Below the pieces are notes generated by a model, which worked only from the letters and a program-made list of their open reading frames with translations, made no database searches and had not been told where the DNA came from. This document shows positions 1 through 10,705 of a stretch of DNA of 64,000 bases, one piece after another; position 1 is the first letter of the stretch; every line of letters begins with the position of its first letter. Source of the stretch: Apiotrichum sp. Y4204. Taxonomy: Eukaryota > Basidiomycota > Tremellomycetes > Trichosporonales > Trichosporonaceae. The stretch is from positions 62,001 to 126,000 of the forward strand of contig JAMYHL010000021.1 in the NCBI GenBank assembly GCA_025531455.1, given 5' to 3'. The position numbers and the translations under genes are program-made.

Positions 1-32
1 CATCTCTCACTACCCCCTCACCCTCACTCACG

Positions 33-1469
33 ATGCTCACCCTCAACCGCGCTCTTCCCGCGAGCGCACGCCTTGCGCGCTGCCTCTCGACTACCGCCGT
101 GCGCGCGAACGAGAGCGCCGGAACATATTATGAGCGCCGCCAGCCGAGCCGGGACAACCGTGACCGCGCGCCGCGCAAGCCGATGAACACGGACGAGCAG
201 CGCCAGCAGCGCCTGGCAACGGTCAAGCGCGTGCTGGAGCACCGCGCGATGACCCCAGCGCCGCATCTCCTCACGCTCGCGGACCTGAGCCCCGCGCAGA
301 TTGAGACTATCGTGCACAATGCGCTTGCGCTCAAGGTCTGCGTCAAGCAGTTTGGCACGGCGTCGGTCCGCAAGTCGCTGTCGGACCGGAGTGTCGCGCT
401 CATGTTCTCGAAGCGCAGCACGCGGACGCGTGTCGCATCCGAGACCTCGGTGACGACACTTGGCGGAAACGCAATGTTCCTCGGCTCGGGGGATATCCAG
501 CTCGGCGTGAATGAGAGCCTGCGCGACACGGCGACGGTCGTCGGCTCGATGGTCGACGGCATCATGGCCCGCGTGAACGGCCACGAGGAGGTCGAGACGC
601 TCGCAAAGTACTCGCCTGTCCCCGTTATCAACGCGCTCTCGGACCTGTACCACCCGACGCAGATTCTCGCCGACCTGCTTACCCTCATCGAGGTGTACAG
701 CAGCGGCGACGTGCGCCTCCCCGATGTCGTTGCCGATGCCCCAGGGCCGATGGGCACCAAGGCGCGCCGCTGGGCCCAGGACCACTTTGCGTTTGACAAG
801 CTCCTCAAGGGCAAGAAGCTCGCATGGGTCGGCGACACGAACAACATGACCAACGAGTTCCTCGTCGTCATGCCCCGTCTCGGCATGGAAGTCAGCGTCG
901 CCGCGCCAAAGGGATACGACAAGGTCGACCCCCGTGTCTGGGCCCGTGTGTGAGTAGCGTGGGACGTGGGAGAATGATGGCGGGCGAAGCGACCGCCTCC
1001 AATTCACTGCCTTGCGCCCTCTTCCTGCAACTGACAGCAGTACCGAGGCGGGCACCGAGTCGCTGATTAGCTTTACGAACTCGCCGGCCGAGGCGCTCAA
1101 GGACGCCGACATTGTCGTGACGGACACGTGGATCTCGATGGGCCAGGAGGAGGAGGCCGCGTCGCGCCTCTCTGCGTTTGCAGGTTACCAGCTGACCAAC
1201 AAGCTCATCAACGAGTCGGGGGCAAAACCCGACTGGAAGTTTATGCACTGTCTCCCGCGCCACCAGGAGGAGGTCGACGACGAGGTCTTTTACGGGCCCC
1301 GCTCCGTCGTCTTCCCCGAGGCTGAGAACCGCAAGTGGACCATCATGGCTGTGTTTGAGTGAGTGATAGAGCGGGTGCGGAGACACTGCCGTCCGCGCTC
1401 CTTGCCTCTCCTTAAGACTTCATTGCTGACCCCCTCAGCGCGTTCATGGGCCGCTGGACGCATGCTTAA
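33..1469 (+). CDS. ARG3: Ornithine carbamoyltransferase, mitochondrial
   Basis: Transfers the carbamoyl group of carbamoyl phosphate to ornithine to give citrulline (arginine synthesis). Exons 33-949, 1041-1358 and 1439-1469 join in frame to 421 residues. The SKRSTRTR carbamoyl-phosphate motif sits near residue 125 and the HCLPRH ornithine-site motif near residue 375. The final exon encodes only the last residues ([10 protein letters not shown]). The Arg/Ser/Ala-rich N-terminus looks like a mitochondrial presequence, so the first ATG, 32 bases into the window, is the likely start. At 421 residues it is longer than the usual 330-350. The excess lies in the N-terminal 75 residues and in an insert of about 40 residues before the [12 protein letters not shown] segment. 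Family assignment is firm; the first splice boundary is well supported by frame but could shift by a few bases. Confidence 0.93.
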
Positions 1470-1508
1470 AGAGGGAAGAAGCGGAGTACACCAAAGCACA
1501 CCCTATGT

Positions 1509-1555
1509 CGGATGCATCGATGGCAGATATTAGTGGGCAGTTGGGACGGTGCGAG
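1509..1555 (-). repeat. Repeat copy 1: exon-like SAID segment
   Basis: One of three dispersed copies (others near 3913 and 5058) sharing the core atcgatggcagat on the forward strand. On the reverse strand this reads as SAIDASD, matching SAIDTFD and SAIDAFD in the other copies. It appears to be the end of a repeated exon. In this copy no clean splice donor follows. Confidence 0.5.
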
Positions 1556-2461
1556 TTGGGAGTTTTCCGGCCTTGATGTACGATCGTGCAGGTTCTGCAT
1601 ATAGTTTCCGGACTAAATTAGGGGCCTCTTCGTCGGAAAGGTCGGCTCCAACGACAACACCAACACTCTGCTCACTGCTGCACCTCTCTCGCTTTATCAC
1701 TCCGTCGCTTACCCCCGCTCTCACCACAGCATCCGCGCATCCACGATTTTGCCGTTCACGCGCTGGCGGCCATTCCAGCCGCCAAACTAACTCTTCCGGC
1801 TGCTGCAGGTGCTCGCCATTCCCCCCATCCTGTGCTGGCCGCCGTCACTGTAATAGCCGAGTTTTGCACCCTCTATCTCATCAAATTCAGTCCTTTGCCC
1901 CATGCTTCTTTGCAGGGTCTTTGATCAGTATATCAAGACCTGTAGCAGAGTGAGTCGCATGCATACAACCGCCCACAGGTGAAAGTTACACGGAAATAAC
2001 AGTTGTTCTGCTTGCTGAAGAGGGTGCCACTTTTCCCACTGATGAGACATGTATTATCGCATTTTTGCCATTTTTGAGCTACTGCTCAACACCTTCTTGC
2101 TGATAACTTTATGCTTCGCATTGTACAGATTATGCAGCCAAATATTATAGAAGTTCAGTCTCTGCTCCTCAAAATGTCTGACTGGGTGGACTCCTGGAAC
2201 CCCATGTGGGGAGTTGTAGTAGGTCAAAGTTGGACTTTCGGCCACGAATTTCGTTCGCATACTGTGCGGGTTCCATATCAGTGGTTGTTGCTCCAGCTCC
2301 ATCAGCGTTCTCCATGAACCGCACGCCTTATCTGCTGCATCCGTTGATCTACATAGAGGTACATACACCTCTTGCTATATACTGTGACGGTGATTAAAGA
2401 GGTGGTGAAAAGAGTACATGCATCGTGTCGTGTCATTCGTCATTAAAAAGTATGGAGTCAT

Positions 2462-2638
2462 CTACTGTTTCGAACCCGAAAAGCTGTCTTTCTCGAGGTC
2501 CATTGCGTGGTTGATGCGACGTTGTGCCAAGTCTACTTGGCGGTAACGGTCCAACGTCGTGTTCGGCGACAGGGATTCTTCCCTGTACTTCTCGAGCTCG
2601 ACGTGGATGTCACCGCTGCGGAAGACAATAACGTCCGA
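2462..2638 (-). pseudogene. Diverged second copy of the 2722-3144 C-terminal coding segment
   Basis: Read on the reverse strand, 58 codons followed by a stop align with the C-terminal half of the frame at 2722-3144. Shared blocks include the SGDIHVELEKY versus NGDVHMQLEKY stretch, then LSPNTTLDRYRQVDL versus LSPNTTHDRYRQIDL, then MDLEKD versus MDQEKD. Most differences are conservative, as expected if both copies evolved under protein-level selection at some time. The upstream part of the copy cannot be recognised, so this is called a truncated duplicate. Function unknown. Confidence 0.5.
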
Positions 2639-2721
2639 TCGCCTGTCGTTGTCGTGACTTTACAGGACATGCAAACGGTTCGTAAAATAAGTCGTTAAGA
2701 GCGTAAAATTTATTATAATGG

Positions 2722-3144
2722 CTAGTCTAGCTTGGGCCCATTTGCGACGTTGTCCTTCTCCTGGTCCATCGACCTAATGATCTTCCGATGCATCAGATCA
2801 ATTTGACGGTACCGGTCGTGCGTCGTGTTCGGAGAAAGTGGCTCCCCGCCGTACTTCTCCAGCTGCATGTGTACGTCACCGTTGCTGAAGATGATAAGGT
2901 CGGGGGCCCTGTCGGCGTCGTCCGGAATGTTGTGGTCCTGGTCCTGGAACTCGGTGTGACCCGAGTCCAGACCAGAATCAATAGCGTCGACGACTGTGTC
3001 CGGGGTGTCCGCGTCCGACGCCTCGCCCTCGCCGTTCTCCTGTTCCGGGGGCGCTTGGTCCTGCTCGTCGTCGAGACGGAGCATTTGCACCACTTGGTCC
3101 AGCCGCGCCCTCAGAACGCTCCCTTCCGGAAACTTGTGGTTCAC
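2722..3144 (-). CDS. Hypothetical protein, probable last exon of an unidentified gene (possibly decayed)
   Basis: An open frame of 140 codons, acidic in its centre (many Asp/Glu between residues 25 and 80), ending after an EKD-rich tail. The start is probably not the ATG. A plausible intron (GTAAGA donor at about 3178, CTGAC branch, TTAAG acceptor just before 3146) would join it in frame to an upstream exon that reads through about 3180-3300. The first residues (NHKFP) recur near 3480 behind a nearly identical acceptor region, and the C-terminal half is duplicated at 2462-2638. I do not recognise the family. The protein-level conservation between copies argues for real coding ancestry, but no complete gene could be assembled. 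Confidence 0.4.
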   Translation of the reverse strand: MNHKFPEGSVLRARLDQVVQMLRLDDEQDQAPPEQENGEGEASDADTPDTVVDAIDSGLDSGHTEFQDQDHNIPDDADRAPDLIIFSNGDVHMQLEKYGGEPLSPNTTHDRYRQIDLMHRKIIRSMDQEKDNVANGPKLD

Positions 3145-3464
3145 TTAAGTCAGCGCGAACAAGGACTTGCTCTCTTACAGTTTGTTCGGCCATTTGGGTT
3201 GGTCTCCCAACCGTTCTCCCCATTGGTCACACAGTCTCGAGTCCTAAGAATTGTCAATAGGCAGTTTACGTGGAGACCGAATGCATGAATTCTGGCACTC
3301 ACTAAAAATCGGACTACAGGTGTCGAACGATTGGGGTTCGCGAACCGAACGACTCCGCACTCGTCGTCTTCAGTGAGGATGCCATTCCGTCGACTGAAAG
3401 TGCCCGCGTCTGATCTCCGTCGAGGCGAAGTTGTTGCACAAGCTTGTGCAATCGGCCTCAGATC

Positions 3465-3530
3465 GGGCTTTCGGCCGGAAACTTGTGGTTTACTGGAGTC
3501 AGCGCAAACAAGGACCACATCCCACGCTGT
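3465..3530 (-). repeat. Degenerate copy of the intron-exon junction of the 2722-3144 unit
   Basis: The reverse-strand sequence reads acceptor region, then NHKFPAES, then a stop. It mirrors the region upstream of 3144 (NHKFPEGS). The shared stretch covers the putative intron 3' end (gcgctgact...ag) and about 20 bases of exon. The immediate stop indicates decay. Confidence 0.45.
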
Positions 3531-3699
3531 TCGTCCTGAAGAAGAGAAGAAGAAAGAAGTAGAGTACATAGAGCACACCTTATATATGTGCGCATGCGGC
3601 CCACCACCCTGCCACCGCCAAGGTGATCACGGCTTGGGGAGTCCCAGCGCCAAAGGACTTTAGTTGTCTTGGGGGCGCCGTCAGCGTCACATTTTAATA

Positions 3700-3906
3700 C
3701 AGGAGACACCAAAAGCCTTTACGCGGCAGTCCTGCTGGCACCCCTTGGGCCTCTTGTGCAGGCAAACCACAGCGGAGTGTCATTTGGAGCTGTTCCCCTT
3801 CAGAAGAGGTGCCTCTGAGCAACTGTAACCAGCTGGTACATGGATATGGGAAAGCATCATCACTGCAGAACAATCTCAATCGTGTAGAGGCTTTTGGTGA
3901 CGACTG
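3700..3906. mobile_element. MITE copy 1 (Tc1/mariner type), 207 bp
   Basis: Non-coding element flanked by TA on both sides (3698-3699 and 3907-3908). Its imperfect terminal inverted repeats of about 23 bases begin CAG and end CTG and contain CACCAAAAGCCTTTAC at the left end and its near-complement at the right. An inverted homologue lies at 60507-60695, with high similarity across most of the element. TA flanks plus CAG-type ends are the signature of Tc1/mariner-family transposition. No transposase is present, so it would have depended on an enzyme encoded elsewhere. It abuts an exon-like repeat segment at 3913. Confidence 0.8.
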
Positions 3907-3912
3907 TACTTA

Positions 3913-4045
3913 CATCGAATGTATCGATGGCAGATACTGAGATAGGGCGCACTTGAGAGTAGGTCTGTATGTACAGTGGCGATTGATAAGTCAGCATCAC
4001 TCGCCAAATTTTATACCGTAGGGTGTCGTTTACCGTCATCTGCAA
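3913..4045 (-). pseudogene. Repeat copy 2: exon-like segment ending in SAIDTFD with a splice donor
   Basis: Reading the reverse strand gives an open stretch of about 44 codons ending in SVSAIDTFD, followed directly by a GTAAGT donor. The MITE begins a few bases after that donor, inside what would be the intron. The last residues match the copies at 5058 and 1509. The product is unrecognised; because the downstream parts are missing or scrambled, I call it a gene fragment. Confidence 0.4.
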
Positions 4046-4164
4046 CCGGCGACGCTGCCTCCCACAGTGCCTCTAGAGTCTTGGGACTTGCTCAGGTGCC
4101 GCCTAGACGGCAATGCTAGCTACTGACAGGCCTGTTATATATTCTTCTGATTTTTTCTCAACGC

Positions 4165-4330
4165 ATCGAGCTCGTCCGCCGCATGGCCCGCCATTACGAC
4201 CGCCGCATCACCGTCGCCAACATTGCCGCAAAGGGCCCCATCGCCGGCGCCGAGCCCACCTTCCTCCAGCACTTTATCCGCAGTCTCATGTACAGTGTCC
4301 AGTTCACCACGGCTTTCCTTGTGTGCAACG
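4165..4330 (+). pseudogene. Copper transporter (CTR family) C-terminal fragment
   Basis: The frame reads RHYDRRI, about twenty linker residues, then FLQHFIRSLMYSVQFTTAFLV. This resembles the region just before and into the second membrane helix of fungal CTR copper permeases, where a conserved R-x3-Y-x-VQ-x4-A pattern leads into the helix. After TAFLV the expected MLLAM-x-YNG continuation is lost. The frame goes on into unrelated residues and stops. No upstream Met-rich domain or first helix was found. It is most simply a truncated relic; an alternative is one exon of a gene whose other exons I could not see. Confidence 0.5.
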
Positions 4331-5054
4331 CATTAAACGGGCTTGGATCGTCCTCCACAGGTGCCACACTCAATTTCTTCTGCTCTTGTGTTTGCTGTCC
4401 CTGAATTTCAACCTCAAGAATATCTCCCACATTATGCTGCTCACTTGAAATGCATGTTGTAGTGCGATCTTAACTGTGAAAATAGATGTGTATCTGATGC
4501 ATATCATACCAGAAAAATCGGCACCTGTTTAGAGTGAGAAAGTTGCAGCAGAGGTTACCCAGTATCGCGCTCTACGGTGTTAAAAGAGGAGGGAGTTGCT
4601 ATCACCCCTGTACACCCAAGCACGGGAACAACCGAACTCCTCGCCGCCGCAGTCCTACACCTCTAGGTGCATGCCAGTGGCTTTGTAAGCCGTTAAAACA
4701 TAATATTGGCCAACAGGCTCGCCATCATACAGTACCTTTTTTCTTGAGTGCTCTCGACCTGTGAACCAGTGACAGTCTCAGAGAGGTCCTGCGTCACCGG
4801 GATTGTCTCTGGCACCGTCTCCGGTGCCGTTGATGACGCCACCTAGGCCGAGTCCTTCTCCTGGCGCGAGGGCAGACACCCCGGCGTCCGATATGATCTA
4901 AAGAGGTGAATGGATGACATCGAGAATCGAGCTGTTTTGCCTGACGGACATCGAGACGCGTCTTGCACCCGCCAGGATGTATGTAGACAGAAGCATTATC
5001 CTGTCCGTCGGGAGAAACGGTCCTGCGTGGCGGCACTCCCACGAAGCACACCTC

Positions 5055-5168
5055 ACATCAAATGCATCGATAGCAGATGATAGTGTACGTTGAGGTTGCG
5101 AGCTGAAGTTAGAACATTTATGTCAGTTGTTGTTGCTCCCGCTCAATGTGAGTCCTCCACAACACGCT
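5055..5168 (-). repeat. Repeat copy 3: SAIDAFD exon-like segment and WRT segment
   Basis: The reverse strand reads TLSSAIDAFD followed by a GTGAGG donor-like sequence. Some 60 bases upstream on that strand lies a degenerate match to the WRTLMELEQQ segment of the frame near 2300. The association of the two segments in one place supports a common ancestral gene. A stop codon interrupts the second segment. Confidence 0.45.
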
Positions 5169-5463
5169 TCAATAGGTGACCTCACGCTCCGCCCCCGTCG
5201 TGTCATCTATGTTCATCTCCCGCCAGACGTGCGGATCAGTACAATACATCGCCGGGAACGATGGGCGCGATAGAAAGAGAGGGAAAAAAGGAAGAAGTGG
5301 AAAGGGGCGCGGCGTAGTCCATGCCTCGCGCATGCTATATCCGTCCTGCGCGTGTATAGGGGTGTGGGGATGCGGTCGGGCGGTTCAGGACGAGGGAGTG
5401 CGGCGGGCATAATGCACAACAAACGAAGAGTAGCGCAAGACACTGGCTGGCAGCCGGGTCTGT

Positions 5464-6991
<1,528 letters not shown>

Positions 6992-7657
6992 GTGGTGCTG
7001 CGAGCCGGGTGCTGGGCGTTAGAAAGTCGGGAAGAGTGGTTCCTCAGAGATTGAACGCTGTGGTGGAGCGACAGACGAGGACGGCGACGTACGTGGAGAG
7101 CGCGGGGTGATCAACGGGATGCGGGGTGTGTTGTGCTGTTGCAGGAGCGGATGCTGGGAGTGGGTTGCAGTGATGTGCTCGATGTGAGTGGTGGTGAGCT
7201 CGATGCTAGTGATGGTGAGGAAGGAAGGAAGGAGGGGCTGGAGGTGGGGCGAGTGAGTAGACTCGAGAGGTGGACACGACGGGGCAGAGGCACGACCCAC
7301 AGAGGGATGAGCTCCAAAGGCATCAGAGCAGAGCAAGTTGTACAATGGCGGTGGCGAGGTGGAAGCTGAGCTGTGCAAACACACACTGTAGCTTGAATCA
7401 TCGCACCATCCAAAACATCCCGTCATAATTTCCTAATCCCCACATTACCAGTACTACAACAAATTATTAGAAATTGCCACCGTCATTAGCACAGCTATTG
7501 GGCCACCGTCCCTCCCTGCTGAGCCACGTGAATCGCCATCACGTGACATTACGTACCTGCCACACCGGCACCGTCGACCACCGTCATCGTCGTTGAGCTC
7601 ACCATCAACAATGCTCCCACCGTCATCACTTTTGCATCTCCTCTCATCCCAGCCACA
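6992..7657. other. Divergent intergenic region between the Rab gene and CSN1
   Basis: 666 bases serving both promoters. It is rich in GA/GT purine runs around 7130-7350 and has no recognisable repeat or further gene. The stretch just before the CSN1 start is C/T- and A-rich (caccatcaac, catcact), as seen before most starts in this window. Confidence 0.5.
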
Positions 7658-9333
7658 ATGGAGACGCAGCCGAAGAAGGAGTACACTCCGCTCCCCGCGG
7701 CGTCTCTTGCGTCTGTAGACCGTCTGGACCCCGCCTCTTTTGACTGGAAGGCCTTCCGGTCCACTTACAAGGGTGAGCTGTGAAACCTTCGACCAAGCTC
7801 ACACCAGGCCGCGCGCTCATCACGCGCCTTCTCTGGGTCGCACGTACGATACTCAGCGGCAACCCGTCTCCACAATCTATTTCCCTCGCCTGCTCAGCCG
7901 CCTCCCAGGCCATCCCGCTGCTCAAGGACACATGGGATGTGGACAACTATTTTGCCGCCGTGAACATGGTGCACCGCTGCCTCGCGCTCGCCGGGGAAGG
8001 CATGGACCTCGACGGCGATGCGGCGTCTGAGAGCGAAACGCCAGAGGCACGTACCGGAAAGCCGGATCTGGCGTGGGTCAACGACACGAAGGCGGCGGCC
8101 AAGGCCGAGGCCTCGCGTCTCGGCGTCGAGCTCAACGGGTACATGTCGAATCTGATCAAGGAGAGCATTCGGGTGAGCTTACACTTGGGATCAAAGCTGA
8201 CATCAGCTCACGTATCTTGCCATGGCGCAGCTTTCCCTCAAGGAGGGCAACCTCCCGGCAGCACTCAAGGCGTTCCAGCAGGTGCGCGAGTTCTCGTCCG
8301 GGCCCGCACACCACGTCGAACTCGGCCTCGCAATCATAAACGTGAGTGGGAGTGTGGTGCTTTTCTGACCGCAGGCGGCTCTCTCATTTATAGAGCCGCT
8401 CCCGCTCTCAGGTAATATACCCAAGGTGGAAGCCATGATCGACCGGCTGTACCCGACCACCTCTGCTGTGCCCGTATCGTCCACGATGACGACGTTGCAG
8501 GTGCAGGCGAACCGCGCGGCCGAGGCGCGGAATCAGGCCGCGCGGCGTGCGGTAGTAGTCAAGTTGCGCGTGGCCCGCGCGGTCGTCGCGCTCTCGCACC
8601 ACGACTACGCAAAGGCAGCCCGCGAACTCGGCGAGGTGGGCGAGGAGGGCGGCCTGGACGAATGGGACGGCGAGGCGATGAGCACTCCCGACGTGGCGTT
8701 CATCTGCGCGGTTTGCACGCTCGCCACCCGCGGACGCGACCACATCCGCCGCGTCCTCCTCGACCGCGCAAGCTTTCATGCCGCCCTGGGAGACCACCAG
8801 GGGTATATCCTCGATCTCGTCCGCGCTTTCGTCGACGCCCGCTACGGCGAGACCCTCCGTCTTCTGCAACAGGCCGAGGTGGGTGTGGAATTGCTATCTC
8901 AACGTGTAGTCCCAACTGACCCAAGCCATACATGGTCCTCAACCCGTTCCTCGCACCGCACGCGGCGAGCCTGCTCGCGCAGATCCGCACACGCGGCATA
9001 GTACAATACCTCTCCCCGTTTTCGACCGTGCGCGTGTCGGCGATGGCGGCGGCGTTCGGCGCAGACGAGGGCGTGCTGCTGCGCGAGCTGTGCGGCCTGG
9101 CGGAGGCAGGCGAGATTCCTGTGCGGATCGACCTTGTAAACCGCGTGCTCTCCATCGACGAGAAGGACCCCCGGGCGGACGCGTTCCGCTCCGCCCTCGA
9201 TCGCGGGACAGCCATCACCGGCGTCATTGCAGCCAACACGCTCCGCATGCGCCTCAAGGAGGCGGGCGTTGTTGTTGATGCTGCGCCGAGCCAGCGCAAG
9301 GATGTCGACTGGCAGGCGCTGCGCAGCAAGTAG
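7658..9333 (+). CDS. CSN1: COP9 signalosome complex subunit 1
   Basis: Scaffold subunit of the signalosome, which removes Nedd8 from cullin-RING ligases. Exons 7658-7772, 7808-8172, 8207-8341, 8375-8878 and 8926-9333 give 508 residues. The central helical-repeat region contains YMSNLIKESIR and LTYLAMAQLSL, and it leads into a C-terminal PCI domain with a YLSPFSTV segment and a winged-helix stretch (VRVSAMAAAF). Subunits of the 26S lid (Rpn7) share this fold, but the order of motifs and the GRALITRLL start of the repeats fit CSN1 better. The 3' splice site at 8374 was chosen because it alone keeps frame. Presence of CSN1 implies a larger COP9 complex than in budding yeast. Confidence 0.85.
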
Positions 9334-9453
9334 ATGTATATATAGGAGAGGATACGATCGCGGCGTGTAGATATGAAACGAGGAGGAGTCGGAGCCGACA
9401 GCAGGCAACCGGCCATGTGTGATTAGAATATGATGCACCGTCTACTACAATCT

Positions 9454-10235
9454 CTATGCGTTGCCCATGGACTCGACGCGTCCCTTGCCTTTACTCTCGT
9501 CGCTGACGAGGTCGTTGATAGCGCGGAACGCCGACGGGTTGATCTTGACAATCGCCTCCCACTCGGCACCGGTATCCTCCTCCTCGACCTCATCCACAAG
9601 CGCGAGGATCTTGTCTTTTACGCGCTTCCCGTCCTTGGCGGGCATGGCGATACGCACGCGCATGCGCACCCGCTCAACGGGGAGCACGGACCCCGGCGCC
9701 GAGAGCGTCTTGATGACGTCCAGAGCCTGCGCCTTGGCCGTCTTGGTGCCGTTTACGCTAAAGCCGAGTTCGGCGAGCGCCTTCTCCACCATGCCGACCG
9801 TGTGCCGCCGTCCAGTGGCGGGGTCCACTGTCATTTCCGAGATGAGCGTCGCAATCTCCCGCGAGAGGGAGGAGAGCTGGGCGTTGCGCTCCAGATTGTT
9901 GACCTGCAGCTCGCCCTTGCGGAGAATCTAAAGTGAGTATGGATTCATGCGTTCCTTGGTGGCGCTAGCGCTCCGCTCACCTCCTCAATGACCTTGTCGA
10001 CGTTATCCGTTCCAAAGGCCTTGACCCAGTCGTCCTTCTTCGCGACCTGGCCCTTTGGCACGTTGGTAAACACCTGTTCGATCTGGAGGACCTCTGAGAG
10101 GTCCGTCTCGACGCCCTGCCGGAACTCGGTGACCTTGTTCTTGTAGCACGCGATTTCAAAGCGCTTGCCGCCCTTTTTCATGCGTACAATCGACACATTT
10201 GTGAGCTTGATGTTCGTCCCGGGTTGCCGGATCAT
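9454..10235 (-). CDS. SDO1: Ribosome maturation protein Sdo1/SBDS
   Basis: Works with the GTPase Efl1 to release Tif6 (eIF6) from late 60S subunits. Two exons (10235-9981, 9927-9454; 53-base intron) encode 242 residues, the normal length. The N-terminal FYSH domain starts [14 protein letters not shown] and contains [16 protein letters not shown]. The central helical domain carries [19 protein letters not shown]. The C-terminal ferredoxin-like domain carries [22 protein letters not shown]-like box lies about 50 bases before the start codon. No oddities. Confidence 0.95.
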
Positions 10236-10285
10236 GGTTGCGTGTGTGGGTGGTAGAGATGAGGGTGAGAGAGTGAGATGACAAG

Positions 10286-10293
10286 ATATATAA
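10286..10293 (-). promoter_or_regulatory. TATA-like box upstream of SDO1
   Basis: TTATATAT on the reverse strand, about 50 bases upstream of the SDO1 start codon. The position is compatible with a core promoter in a gene with a short leader. Confidence 0.4.
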
Positions 10294-10705
10294 GTAGTTG
10301 CTGGAGGCCAATTTTTCCGACGTCATACAGCAACGTTCGGATCCGGGCTACATCTGTGTGGTGGCGAGTGGATCTGGTGGTTGTTGCTGCGACTGTTTTC
10401 TTGCGCTGCAAGTATCTGCATGCATGCATACTTCTATCTTGTGGGATGTTATTACTACATGCATGCTGGCTGTTCGTCCGCTGTTGCTCGCCATCTTATG
10501 CATAGGGCATGGGCATCGTTAGATCGTTATCACAGAGATGACCCTTAACAGAGGGCCCGAATAAACGCTACCATTATCCACTTTCTTTTGTCGACGAGCT
10601 CGCTCAACAAACACCATCCACTCACGACTATCACCACCAACACCAACACCAACACCAACATCCACCACGTCTCCAACTTCATCACCACTCACAACTCTCA
10701 CTCCA

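Larger units (their letters stand above)
1470..5463. other. Repeat-rich, gene-poor 4 kb region with decayed coding fragments
   Basis: No intact gene could be built here. The stretch contains one MITE, a copper-transporter fragment, and several diverged copies of short coding-looking segments on the reverse strand, listed separately. One 104-residue reverse reading frame (2054-2368) carries a segment (WRTLMELEQQPL) that recurs in degenerate form near 5120-5165 next to one of the repeated exons. This suggests both are debris of the same family. Base composition is more AT-rich than in the flanking genes, consistent with relaxed constraint. Confidence 0.6.

Noticed and set aside
24..1127. Reverse frame of 367 codons over ornithine carbamoyltransferase
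   Set aside because: Antisense shadow; crosses the intron of the real gene.
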